Shown: piece after piece, positions 23,446-35,420 of the stretch
Position numbering within the stretch: position 1 is the stretch's first letter
How the letters are laid out: each line of letters starts with the position of its first letter
NCBI GenBank assembly: GCA_013399875.1
Contig: VXAZ01006886.1
Span: 2,493,288 to 2,557,287, forward strand
DNA length: 64,000 nucleotides
Direction of reading: 5' to 3'
DNA from: Gymnorhina tibicen
Taxonomy: Eukaryota; Chordata; Aves; Passeriformes; Artamidae
Program-made: the position numbers and the translations under genes
The notes under the pieces: generated by a model
The model's database searches: none
The model's input: the letters and a program-made list of their open reading frames with translations, nothing else
Told to the model about the DNA's origin: nothing

Positions 23446-24197
23446 TGCAAACGGATATAAGGCACATCCCTGAATGTGGCCAGTTTAAATACGTGCATGT
23501 GTCTATTGACACTTTCTCCTCAGCCGTGTGGGTGCCTGCTCATACTGGAGAGAAAGGCCGCGATGCCATTGCCCATTGGAAATTGGCTTTGGCGATCCTG
23601 GGCATGCCTTCCTCTGTGAAAACCAATAATGGCCCTGCCTACGTTTCACACAAGATGTGGCAGTTTTTGCACCTATGGGGTGTGAACCATACTCTGGGTA
23701 TTCCACATTCTCCTACCGGCCAAGCCATTGCTGAACGTGCTCACAGAACCTTGAAGCGTGTTTTGGAGGGACAAGAAGGGGGAATGCATGGAGAAACACC
23801 ACAGAGCCGGCTAGAAAATGCTATATATACAATTAATCATCTTACAGTGCCACCAAATTCAAAGAATCCTGTTATTTTGAATCATTTTCTTTGATTGCAG
23901 TCTTCAGGTGAGACGCACCTGCCTCGAGCCAAAGTCTGGGTACAGAACCTACTCACTAACAAGTGGGAAGGTCCGTGTGAGCTTATTGCTTGGGGCCGTG
24001 GGTATGCTTGCGTTTCCACAGATACTGGGGTACGGTGGCTGCCTGCGAGATGTGTCCGCCCTGACCTGCGGCACCAGAGGCAGAACATGTAACCTCTGTA
24101 TGATGACCAGAATGCAGGCCATCAACCAAATGATGCTTCTAATGATGACCAGGACATTGACCATCAGTTGGATGGTGCTTCTACAAGCAGAGACTGA
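23446..24197 (+). pseudogene. pol: Retroviral integrase fragment (pol 3' end), inactivated
   Basis: Integrase inserts viral DNA into host DNA. The catalytic core begins at LLLQTD, with the first catalytic Asp at 23454-23456. It runs through HVSIDTFSSAVWVP, then KTNNGPAY, then PTGQAIAERAHRTLK with the catalytic Glu at 23733-23735. The second catalytic position (23625-23627) is Asn instead of Asp. Spacings of 57 and 36 residues equal those of Rous sarcoma virus integrase (D64, D121, E157). A TGA at 23892-23894 separates the core from an in-frame C-terminal domain (AKVWVQNLLTNKWEGP, then WLPARCVRPD). A TAA follows at 24090-24092. The frame stays open beyond it through acidic repeats to TGA 24195-24197. 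The N-terminal HHCC zinc domain is missing. It is non-functional by at least three independent lesions. Confidence 0.93.
24102..24185 (+). repeat. Two 42-bp direct repeats encoding 14-residue acidic units
   Basis: Units 24102-24143 and 24144-24185 both begin GATGACCAG and end near GCTTCTA. In the integrase frame each encodes a 14-residue unit of pattern DDQ, then HQ, then an Asp/Ala/Ser end. The units are diverged, so the duplication predates this insertion. Confidence 0.75.
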
Positions 24198-24215
24198 ATT
24201 TTAAGTTTCTTTTGT

Positions 24216-24321
24216 TATGGGGTCAGAACACTATGGAGTCAGAACGTTAGAGCCCTTAAGGCTATTCAGAACTAGCAACTGGCGTAGAGCCCTTAAGGCT
24301 ATTTAGAATTAATAACTGATG
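24216..24321 (+). repeat. Short direct repeats in the proviral 3' untranslated region
   Basis: Two 16-bp units starting TATGG (24216 and 24232) are followed by two 37-bp units starting TAGAGCCCTTAAGGCTATT (24248-24284 and 24285-24321). They lie between the pol remnant and the polypurine tract, where env would be in a complete virus. In some avian retroviruses short repeats in this zone act in RNA export or stability. That role here is only a possibility. Confidence 0.85.
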
Positions 24322-24513
24322 TAGAATTGAGTTCGCCAGATGTATCTCCCATGGCACCGCTGGAGAATCTCTCTGCCTGCTTTAAATCAATGTCTGATTT
24401 AAATTCCGTTTGGTAACTGGCCATTGCCAAACGGACCCCTCATGCTGTGTTTGTTCTCCTTGCTGCAAGGGATCCCACAGAGGATTACAAACGCTACCTT
24501 TTTGGTCTTAAAC

Positions 24514-24526
24514 AGAAAGGGGGAAT
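24514..24526 (+). other. Polypurine tract
   Basis: AGAAAGGGGGAAT directly abuts the TG start of the 3' LTR. This is the standard position and composition for the plus-strand primer of retroviral reverse transcription. Confidence 0.93.
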
Positions 24527-24895
24527 TGTGGATGCTGAAAAGCCTTCAGCAGAGAAGTTTTCGAGCTTTCTGCAGCATCCTGTGAGAGCTCTGCCTTTCT
24601 CACGCAAGCTATGAAAAACACTGAGATGGTTTTGTAAACGAATTCTCTGTCTAACACCTGCCAGCTTGTTTTCCAGGTTTTGTTATGGTATATTGGAAAA
24701 ATATTTTGGAATGGATGTTGTAGAGTCTTAGCCAATCATTCTGAGGGGTGGTTGGTCAAGGGACCAATGGCCTCCTGCCATCTTCGTGAACCAAGTTATA
24801 TAAGCCAGTCTTTAATTAATAAATTAATTGGCTTTTCTCCCCGGACTTGGACTTTGTGTCGTGATTGCCTCTCCATCCCTGGTACAACAGCGACA
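24527..24895 (+). repeat. 3' LTR (369 bp)
   Basis: Same length and termini as the 5' LTR, with five mismatches (98.6% identity) at 24785, 24787, 24865, 24868 and 24875. The AATAAA at 24818-24823 would supply the polyadenylation signal of the proviral transcript. CCAAT and TATATAA motifs are retained, so this LTR could also drive transcription into flanking DNA. Confidence 0.97.
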
Positions 24896-24901
24896 ATTAC
24901 T
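24896..24901. repeat. Target-site duplication, right copy (ATTACT)
   Basis: Perfect copy of 22230-22235 directly after the terminal CA of the 3' LTR. Confidence 0.95.
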
Positions 24902-27900
24902 AGAACTACAATAAGGTAAAGACTTTTTGTTTTTCTAATCTCAAATGAAGATGTGAAAAGTCTCTCTCATTTTGTGTTTCCAAATTGGAACCTGGTTTTA
25001 ATGTTCCTGGGAAACAGTGGAATGTGGGCAGGAAGTGTTTGCTCTGAAGGAGAAGCACTGTGGTGTCCCACATCAGCAGGAATAGCTAAGCCCCAAAGAT
25101 GTGTAACTGTGTGAGCTCCACTTGTTGTAAGCCAATAAGAGCAGCCCCAGGTGATTTACAACTGCATTTAACACACACTCAAAAATAGGGACAAGTAGCA
25201 AAGCTCGTGCTAGAAAATGTGGATACAGGTGAGCAAGGTTTGTGTTGATAGATGGATGTGAATTCTGGAAAAGAGAAAATAAAAACTTGCACGAAATACA
25301 TCTCATACAGAAGAAATACTTCATAATCTTTAATTTTTCTACAGATTTGACTGTCTTGCATCTTAAACTCCTCCATAGAAGAGATTTTTACCATAAACTT
25401 AAATTTTCAACTTTCTGAGAAGATCCTTAAAGATTCTGATACAGCATCAGAGGAAAAAATAATTGGAAAAATAAGTGTCAATCAGATGCATTTTACTAGG
25501 ACAGATATTTGCATGATCTGTGCTATGTCCAAGAATGACCTAACTTAAACCTGTAGACTTTAGGAAGATGTTGGTTTTATACCTTGGGTCAGAAATCTTG
25601 TCACTGTCAACCTCTTTAGAGTCACTGTGGATTTAAACAGAAAAATTATGTCCAGGATATTTTTGTTCTAGTGTCCTTAGAACCCTTAGGAAGGGAAAAG
25701 CCCATTGTCAATTATTTTGGTGTGGTTTAATGCTGCACTTCTTTAGGATCTGTGGAATGCTTAATGTCTTCTGATGGATAATTAAACCTGTGTCTTACTG
25801 GGAATATTCCTACTGGTAAATGTAGCAGCTAGTTAAGAGGAAGAGGGCTGATAACTGGCCCTAAATTGGGAGAAGGTTCGTTTGTTTGGCATGATGTTGG
25901 AATCTGCTCAGTGACTCTGCTTCCTGCAAGCTGGTTGGAAGGTGAAGTTGCACATGGGGCTGAGGAGGAAGAGAGGATGAGTGTGAGCAGACAGACACAA
26001 CCATTTCAGTGCAGTGCAAGAATTTGCAAATCACGTTTGAAGTGATTTGCCTCCATACCTGGAGAAGACTTAGAGTGGACAAAAGCAACCTCTGGCCCTG
26101 AACTTTTTGTTTTGTTATAAAGCTTTGATTTTTAAGGTTTGCATTTACATCTCTAATCAAATCTGATTTCAAAGCTAAGCCTGAAGCTCAGGACACAAGC
26201 TGTTATCCTGCTTTCTCTTTTATTTCTAGAGTTGTGCTGCTTATGGGACTGAATAGGATCACTAGCCACTTGTTTCCAGTTAGGATTTCAGCAGAGTGAT
26301 TAGTTTGTCACAATTGCCCAGCAGATCCCATCGAGAGCAATGCTGGATATCTTTGAGAAACCAGGTGCCTCGTTTTCAGTGGTTAAGTGTGGTTTCAGGT
26401 CTCCTAGAAATTTAATCACACAACTGTCTATAAAGACAGTTTGTTAACAAAAGTTGTAATTTAGGGTTACATGGATGCAGCTCTGTGTTGCCACATCTTT
26501 CATTTTTGAGGATGATTTAAGGTATGGGGATGCAATATTTTATAACCCAAGTCATAAAATTCCAATTCCAGTCATATCTTTCCCTGCAAATAAAAGTTCA
26601 AACGAGTCATTTTCAGTTTAAGTTTTATGCACATACTAAAATAAATCACTACAGAAGTTTGATAAATTCTTCACACAGATTAAATTCAAAATAAGGCTTT
26701 TCTAGACTGCATTTTCCATAAATAACCAAAGGTTGCAAATGCATTACAAACTCTGTTAGCATCTAAGCATCTATTAACATCATGAAACAAGTAGAAACAC
26801 CTGCTGTGATTTAATGACCCTATTGGCTAGAGGGTAGGAAATTCAATTGGTTAATGCCTTATTCCAGATCCTTGATAACTGTGCTTAAGCAGTTAAGCTT
26901 AAGCTTAACTTGATGGCTTGAGCCATCTTCTGGAGGTTTTGTTTCCTTTGCAGGTAGCAACACTGAGTAGAAACAAAATAGCTCAGAACACAGAGGATAA
27001 AAATGGATCATCTGAGAGCACCAGGCAAGTAACACAAAATGGTTTATTGTGGATTAATTATCTTAATTTTGGGGTAGTCCTCACAGAATGAGAGGAACCA
27101 TCTCTCCAGCCAAAAGAACCCAAAAGGGTATGGGGTCCCAACAGAAACATGTGGGATTTATTTTGTTTTGCTCAAATTTGAGACATTAAGCCATGCAGGC
27201 CTGAGAAATAAAACTGACCTGTTGAAATGATCATACTACTTTCTGCAACTGAAAACTCTGGGCTAACTTAGTTGAGTATGTGAAGGTGTCTTTTAGAAGC
27301 ATGAGCGTCTTGGTTTCCCACCACTGTAAGCTGGATTTCATGAGGAGAATGTACTGTGTGTGAAAACTGAAAAGGAGGTGCAGTTCAAGAAATTACAAGC
27401 CCTGTACGTCCCCCTTTAGTTTTTATGCTTGGAAGAAAGTAGAGAAATGAAGTCTTGGCTTCCAGTGGAGATAAATTTCTGTTTCCTGCTTCCACCAGTG
27501 TAACAACTGCACTCTCAGTGGCTGGAGTGCCCATCCTTTTTATTCGTTCCCTGCCAGCTCCTGGGGAGGGGGAGGTTGCCTGCCTTGGTGTTTGGACTAT
27601 TATTGCCCAGGCTGCTTTTGATCATACTGTTTCACCTGCATTGGATCTGACTCTGCTGTTTCTTATATACAAAAGTTGCACCACTAATACCCTCCCTTTG
27701 TGTTAATTAGCTCCCACTGTAAAGGAGGGTTGAGATATGGGTGCAAGCTGCTCTCAAAGGAACGAAAGCCCCATGGCTGAAGTTAACCCCACAGGACTTT
27801 CTTAAAGCCATGCAGGAAATCTGTGACAGATCCCAGAATAAATCCCAGATTTCCTGTCTCCTCCACTTGTGCTGTAACTACAAGGCCCATAATTTCTTAG

Positions 27901-30900
27901 CTGAGGAAAGCATGGTCTAATATTATCTTTCCTTTTCTGGTTTGCTGTTGCTTCAGTTCACTGCTCGAGTTGCTGCCATATGTTGGGCTGTGACTGTTCA
28001 TCCCTATGTCTCTTTTTTTGTTGTATTTTATAGAACATGCATGAGTGTTGTACAGTGAGCAGTGTTAATGCTGAGCACCAATACTGTCCAGCATTTAAGT
28101 AAGCAAAACTCAGTAAAAGTGAGTATTTGCAGGTAAAGATAACTTACTGTCTGAGACCCTCTTCAAACTAAACTGCTCATACTTCTAATCTAAGTAGCAT
28201 TCATAGAAGAAGGTTTGGTATGTATCAAATAATAACTGCCTGTGCTAAGATAATACATTTTCATAGAGTTAAGTTATTTGAATGAGTAATTTTCCTTTTT
28301 GCTTATGCCACTTTGTACTTTGGAAAATTGGCACATTCTGTTGTTCTCAAGCATCAGTCCTCTTTAATGAATTATAAATTAATAGGTGCAGCATTATCAA
28401 GGGAAAGTAACTAATTGTGGATCTATAATTGAATGAGATGCTCTGAAGATATTATGACTTTTACTAGGGTTTGATAAAGAGAAGTTGGGGGAATTTGGTT
28501 TGCTCATTGGGTATCTTAGATATTCACATATTCACGTGGATTGCTGAATGTCTCATCTATTTTTTTTTTTTAGATACTTTGCCGCTAGGTTTAACTTTAA
28601 TAGTTTTCATTCTGTGCTTCTCAATTTGCCCTCATATGGTTCTTCTTTAGATAACATTACTTGTACAAATTCCAACTGAAGCAGAATCAGTAATCTTCAG
28701 CCAGTCTTGACAGCATTTCTAATGCAGTGCAGCTATGGAATTTCATTCTATCTCCTTGTTGCAAAACTGTAGCTAAATAACTGACCAGAAACGTGGGAAC
28801 AAATGAGCTTTGCTGAGTGCCCTCTTAATTTATAGGATGACATTTAGATCACTCATTAAATATGTAATTGTTTTGAATGCAAAACCTTTGTAGACTTCAG
28901 TGGGCAATTTCATAAGCAGGAAGCTGGAGGTTTGTGCTTTACAGATGTTTAAAAATAAAGCGTAACTTCCAGCCCAGCACAGAAACCAATGCACGAGTCT
29001 GCAGGGAGCTGCTCTGAGTGTAACCCAACCAGTGCTGAGCCTGAGGAACACCCCAGGAGAGCTGCCTGGCCATCTGTGCACTCTCCCCAGCATTCTGGGG
29101 CCCAAGAAGCTTTTTCCGTGGGGCAGACATGGGTCCACAAGAGGGCTGGTGCTTTGCCACATCCCCTGGTTCCTTCTAAAAACAAGAGCAGTGAGCACTG
29201 ATGTGCAGAAAGTCTTTCCTCTGCAGGGATTAGTTGCCTCCAACTCACTGTTATCCTGGTGGGTCTTGCCCGGCTCCTCACAGCTCTCTGTGCACCAATG
29301 TAAAACTGGTTACTTTTTGCTGTGGGAAGAGTTACTCTTTGAGGTGGGTGACACCACTGGTGGCAACATCTGTACTGATTCTGAACATACTGCCCTACAA
29401 AATAAAACAGAAAACATCAAATTAAGGAATGATACTGCTTTCTTGAGACCACTACAAGGCAGAAGGATAATGAAGATTTGGAGGATGATGGTGAGGGGGT
29501 TGATGTCTCCCCCACAGACCTTTAATGAACATGAGAGCAACATGGCACAGATCCAGATATTAAACTCCAGCTTAAAGTGTAAAGCTTAAACTTCCAGTGT
29601 AAAGTGGAAGGGTCTTAACCCAGGTGGTTATCAAATTATTAGACTGTAACAAAGCATTAAGAAAGCTATCACTCAAAAGGTAAAACTTCAGTCTGAATAT
29701 GCTTTTGAGAAAGAGTATGCTGTGGTTCCTAATTAAGTTTTCATTTTAAAAAAGAGAAATCTGTAGATATCCTACCTGTCATCTGCTAAACAGAGCTTTA
29801 GATTGATCTCAGTATTTGATACTCATGTAGTATAAAGGAGGCTAACAGCTCACAGTGGACTTAAAATAATGTTTGTGTGAACTGGCACCCAGTCTCTGAA
29901 ACATTTTTCTGCATTTTCTGAGCTGGCGATGCCAGTCTACATGAGCTACCAGTCTAAATCTTAATGGGCATGGAAATAACCACCTTAGCCTTTCAGTTTC
30001 TCTTACCAAGGTATCTAAGAAGTCAGTCCTGAAAGGAGGCAGAGTTTACAACTCTGTGTGCATGGTTCTGCTGAGGAGCTTCCAGCCCCAGTCCTGGGTG
30101 TAGTTGGGTGAGGGATATGATAATGTGATATCTGCTAACTGACTCAGAAACTGTGTACTTAGAGGGAAAGATGCTTCCCTTGCCACTTCTGATTACTTTC
30201 CTTCATCTCTCACCTTGATTTATAACCATTTTTACTATATTATGTGTAAAATAGTCTATATATACTATATATAAAATAGTAGCCCCAGAAAAGTATCGAA
30301 TAGTCCCCCAAACAAGCTCTGTGTACGTGGGAGGAGTTGATCTAGTTCAGACACTGAAGGATGCCCTCTGTACATGGCACAAATCCGTCCTTGGAGTGCA
30401 AGGCCAGTCTTGCCAGTAACAGCTCTTGGAATGACAGCAGATGTTTGTCTCCCAGAGAGCCTGGGCAGCCAAGCTAGCAGAGCTCTGTGCTCGCACTGAG
30501 CTCCTGAACTTTACCTACACCCAAATTATCATTCATTTTTCTAAATCAAGTAATTATATTCAAGGAACAGAACAGCTGCTAAATTTCATAGGATACCCTC
30601 ATGAATTAACAAGCAAGATTAACAGGAGCAGAATAATAATTAATTATACATTAATGTACATGACAAACACTTTTGGTCTCATAGCACTTTGTGTTTAGCT
30701 TAGACATGGAATATGGAAACGTATTTACAAGCTGAGGACATGGCTTTTTCAAGGTTGGAGAGTTAGATGACACCCACAGATTTTTCCCACCCATAATATT
30801 GAATTCTGAGACTCATGGCTTCACTCCTTACACATAATCAGAAAAGCACTACTCTTCCTCATGCTGCACTGGTACATTGCTTCACATATTAGTGCCAGCT

Positions 30901-31149
30901 TCCTGGCATGTACTCAGGAATAACAGGGGGTAACACAGTGGTCACAGGTCACCTTAAAGGGATAAATACATTTCAGAGACACAGAGGACTTTCACTGACA
31001 GCACGGAGCTGAACTGCTCCATGTTCATTTGATAGTAGCCTTTAACCTCCTTTTCATCTTTGTAGTTTAGAAATACTTATATGTCTCTGTAGTTGCAGAG
31101 TTGTTCTTACTTCTGTGATGCTTTATGAATCCAAAGTGATATGATTAGC

Positions 31150-31540
31150 GATTTATGTCATTATTTTGATTGCAATTGAGACAAGTTAAAGAGAATATAA
31201 GCCAGCTTCAGTTAGAATATTCTATCTTTCCCATAAAGTACGCTTTATTTAATCTAGTTGCTTACAGTGGTTCCGCCTGGTTAATGAGGCTACATGCAAT
31301 AGTTGTGTTACCAGAAACCATCAGGTCTCTTTATGCTGCTGTTTTTAGCAAGCCTGATTTCTTTGTGAAAAACAGCTGTTATGTACTTGGACTATCTGAG
31401 TTCAAAGACATAATCAACAAACCTCATAGTTCTGCAGTCAGAAAGCTGTTTAGTTCTATGAGACTAAGGACTGATTGCAGGATTAGAATATCCTTAATAA
31501 CAGCTGGGTGCATCTGGAGACTTCTGCAGCCATAGTTCCT
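31150..31540. promoter_or_regulatory. Candidate conserved non-coding element
   Basis: A 0.4-kb complex stretch without low-complexity runs. It contains a 121-codon + strand open frame (31170-31535) that lacks an ATG start, known motifs and convincing splice sites. Long accidental frames can mark constrained non-coding DNA. The evidence is weak. Confidence 0.2.
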
Positions 31541-34500
31541 TTCTTCATCTCGTTACAGTAATTGGTTTCTACTGTTTCTTTCTACATTGATTTGAGATGC
31601 AAATAAATTTTAAAAATTCAATTAAATTTCCCAAATGAAACTTAACTGTGATGCTTTTCAGGATTAAAGATAAAAATATAACCATCATGTAGCTATATGC
31701 ACTTTGCAAGTTTGAGAATAATTCAAATCTTATTTTCTTTGTATGGAGATATTGAGGCATATGCATAAATCATTAATAATGTATATCATAAAATATTATC
31801 AATTAAAACAATAAAAATTTAATCAGTGATGCTTAGCACAGGATTTCAGTTTTATATGAGTGCTGAAGAACATACACCTTCAATTCCTATTACAGTTGTC
31901 TGCAGAAGTACCACACCACCTGGTCACCACAAACAACAACAGCCATTCTCAATTAACTGCCTAAAATGGCTCTTTTTTCCCTTCTAATTCCTGTTTGTGT
32001 GCATTCAGTGCCTATTTCAGGGATAAGGACAATTGAGACCCTTATTTTAATACCCTCCTGATTTACAAATCCAATTCTGCCGGGTGAGAGGGAGCTGGTT
32101 TATAAGAAGTTTCCCCAGCAAACACAAACCCATTCATAAGCTGAATGCAGTGCTCACCCGAGGAGCTGTGTAACCAAACTTACAGAGCTTTACAAATGAA
32201 GCAGGGGGCTGCAGAGCCACCTGCAGTAAGTGCATTCCACTTTGACCGAGCACACTTTCCCTGTGTGCAGATCTCTTAGGGAAGAACACGAGCTCCCAAG
32301 GTGAGGCTCCTGTTGGCTGCAGGTGGATGCAATCTCCGAGCTGATGGACAAGGTGCAGTGGTGGCAGCAGGGGAGGCAGGAGTTGAAGCAGTGCAGCTGT
32401 AGTGCATTATCAGAAAGCTTGATAGTCTGCCTCCAGCTTGAGCTTACTAGTTTGTGGAGCTGCTCGTATGTCAGCACTTGCAGTTTAAGATTCCTCGTGT
32501 TCTTAATGGCATGGACTTGCAGGGATATTTTCCCCCCAGATAATCCATGCTGTTCTGCAGCCTCTGTAAAGCAATCATCCAAAGCTGGTGAGCAGGATTG
32601 TTTTTCCTCAAATGAGCATTTCACTCAATTAACTGCTAACATATACTAATGTCCTTTAGTTGCTGATCATTTTTATTTATTTTGTCCAATTATTTTTAAA
32701 GTTCAATTTTTAACCATAGCACTTAAATGATTTTATAAGGATTTATTGTTAAACCACCTGTATTCAGTGGTTTAATGCAGGCTGATAATCAATTGTGCAA
32801 TATTCTCTGGAAAGGAAATCACTCTCCTTCTAGAATAATCTGTTATTGTGCCACTTTGTAAACATGGTTTAATTATTTTCTCAGAAAGTGAGCAAAGATA
32901 AATGTAGAACTTGACAGTAAAAAATGGAGTAGAACTGCTTAGGTTACCAGCTGTATCCCATAATATTTTAGACAGACAACAGAAGATTAATTTTCTTGCA
33001 GAACTTTTTAACTTAAGCTCTTTCTAATCTTCACAGACATAGAAGCAGAAGCCCTTACACATATTTGAAATAGGTAAGAAAAAAAGTTGTGGCTTTTTTT
33101 TTTTATTTCTAATAATAAATGTGGCTTATTTTTTTATTTCTAATTTTCAGCTTTAAAAGGTGCTTGCCTTGATGCTTTGGAATCACAAAAAGCATTTTTA
33201 GTTTCATTCCAATGGATGTTTTCTCTTGGCGAGGTTTGTTGTTTCTAGCAGACTGACCCCATCTTAAAAATCTTCCCAAAATCTTCTTGGTGTAGAACTG
33301 AGTTCAGAATTTGTGTAGGCTTAAAAACCAGTATTCACAAGGAATATCCATGGGAATGGTAGCTGTGAGTAACAGAAGGGGTCACCCCTTAATCCTCCTT
33401 CTGCCCCTCTGGGCTGTCATTGTTGTCTCCTCAGTGTGAAGGAGGAACTAGATCAGAAGCAATTCAAGTCAAAGCTACTAAAAAGTAACTTTTTAAGACA
33501 TTCTTCCCCCTGAAACCATCACTCTCCTTTACTGAAAAAGCTGCTTTATATGGCATCCCTGTCCTCTAAGCTTCTTAAACTGATAATGAAAAGAGCAGAG
33601 CATATCTGCTGAGTCAGCTGCTGCTTTATTAGAAAACTAACTGGGGGGGCTGGAGAGGGGGAAGTAAAAATACCCTGGTGTAGAGAGTTCACTGCAGAGT
33701 CAGTTCAATAAAACTTGTGCTTCCCAGTTCTGGCAATGCATTTGGACATTTCAAAGGGCTTGATAAACAGCAATAGCCTTGTCTCCCACACATTAAAGCT
33801 TCATCAGTGACATTATATGAAAAGAAGAAAAACCTGGCAGAACAGTAAAGCAAAGGGTAAGGTGTTCCTTGGATGGGTCAAGGTGCTCTGAGTTCCTCTT
33901 GCTTTGCCGAAATAACAGCATTTCTTTTCTGGCAGCAGAACATCTGTAACCTCTGTCTGTCTCAAAGCAGCACATCTGTTCACAGTTATGGGCCAGTACC
34001 CATACAGGAAGCTTACTTGTACTGCACTCAGAGATGTGGGATCAGAGCTCCCAAAAAACATTCTTAAAACTTTAATTAGTGAAGGAACAGAGGATAAAAT
34101 GAATGCAAATCAAATCCATGAGAGTTAAAACCCCAAACAACTGCTTTTAACCTGATGAACATCTAGACAGAGCTATAGGCAACAATCAGAGTGTTTTATT
34201 CAATGTTGTATTTCTAAATTGATTTTAGTTAAAATTCCTGATTCTAAAGAAGACCAAGGAGTAAAATTCATATCAGTAGTGTAGCAAAGCACATAAAGAA
34301 CCTGGTGGGCTGTCTGATCATAATGAATTCATAGCACAGCATGTTTTCTGAAGTCATTCCTGTCCTGTCAGCTCAGAGCTGCTGCAGTGTTTCCCTTTAT
34401 CGGGTAGCTTCTTGGAAATACTTCTAGCTTTAGGGGAAATGTTGAAACCTACAGCACGCACAGTTTGCAGTAACATTAAAATCAGTTTACTGTTGCTACA

Positions 34501-35199
34501 GTTGCCCTGCAAAGAGCACATTTATTTCTTTTGGTTCTCTTACCTCTGAAAATACATTTTGAGTGCACTGAGATGTGTATTTTCAGTCCTAAAATATTAG
34601 GCCTATGCATATGCAGCTTTCTAATTATAATATCTGCCTTGAACCCAGTTATTCCAAGTCTGCTTTAACTGGAATACAGAAATATTTCTGAGAATAGTAA
34701 CACCAAAACCTTTTGCCCTGTGTCAGGGAAGACAGATCAGAAGGCAATTTAGAAAACTAAAATTTAAAATACCTTTGTATTTCATAACATCACCCAATTA
34801 TTTTGTTCAAAAGAATTAATGGACTTGTTTGAAACACACAAATATTAGTAAAAAGTAGACTGAGCTGAGATTTTTCCCTTGGATTGGTTCTGCTTCTTGA
34901 TAATCTTAACTATGAGGCTGACCTTGCTCTCCACCTTAAACCTATTTAATGTAGTCCAATTTGTGTCTTGGAATGAACTGATAATACTGAAATTTGCCTG
35001 TAGGATGCCCCACTTCTCAGCTGCTGGAAATATGGTGTTAATCATTCACTAAAAAAAGGAAATTACATTTCCATTTTCCTATTTCCTCGAAGCACAAGCA
35101 CTTCAGCATTTCAGTGTTCCAGCAGAGTCTATTTTGTGAACTCTGAATTCCATCGTGAAGCCCCTGAAGGAGGTCACTGTTGTAGACAATGACTTCTAA

Positions 35200-35420
35200 C
35201 ACACTAAAAGTTGTAATTGCTAAAACAAATTAATCTGATGACTAATCTTTCGTTCTTAATTGACAGTCATGACTTGTAAGACGCATAATCACCACGGCAT
35301 TTTATGCATTCATTTGTGTGGCAGGGAGTGCTTTGTACCTCCAAGAAATAATGTATAAAATATGACTGGGACATAAAAATGTCTAAGTTATTTACATAAA
35401 GACGCTTGGGAGGTTTATAA
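35200..35420. promoter_or_regulatory. Candidate conserved non-coding element with homeobox-like motifs
   Basis: A dense mixture of AAATTAATC, GACTAATC, TTAATTGACAGTCATGAC (near 35258) and GCATAATC-type sites, ending in a GTGTGGCAGGGAGTG segment. TGACAG is a TALE-homeodomain type core. Only sequence texture supports the call. Confidence 0.25.

Larger units (their letters stand above)
22236..24895 (+). mobile_element. Non-autonomous endogenous retrovirus with internal deletion
   Basis: A complete two-LTR provirus of 2660 bp flanked by ATTACT duplications. The order is 5' LTR, tRNA-Trp-like primer site, short leader with a splice-donor-like site, Gag matrix-like frame, integrase core, integrase C-terminal domain, acidic 14-residue repeats, short direct repeats, polypurine tract, 3' LTR. 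Capsid, nucleocapsid, protease, reverse transcriptase, RNase H, the integrase HHCC domain and env are absent, apparently removed by one deletion between gag and integrase around 23330-23445. Integrase motif spacing equals that of Rous sarcoma virus integrase, and with the Trp-type primer site this suggests an alpha/beta-like avian lineage. The low LTR divergence makes it a recent insertion. It cannot code for its own replication. It is in the same orientation as COPB2. Confidence 0.96.

Noticed and set aside
29032..29589. 185-codon frame in a GC-richer patch
   Set aside because: Several long frames overlap on both strands and no motif, domain or splice structure supports one of them.
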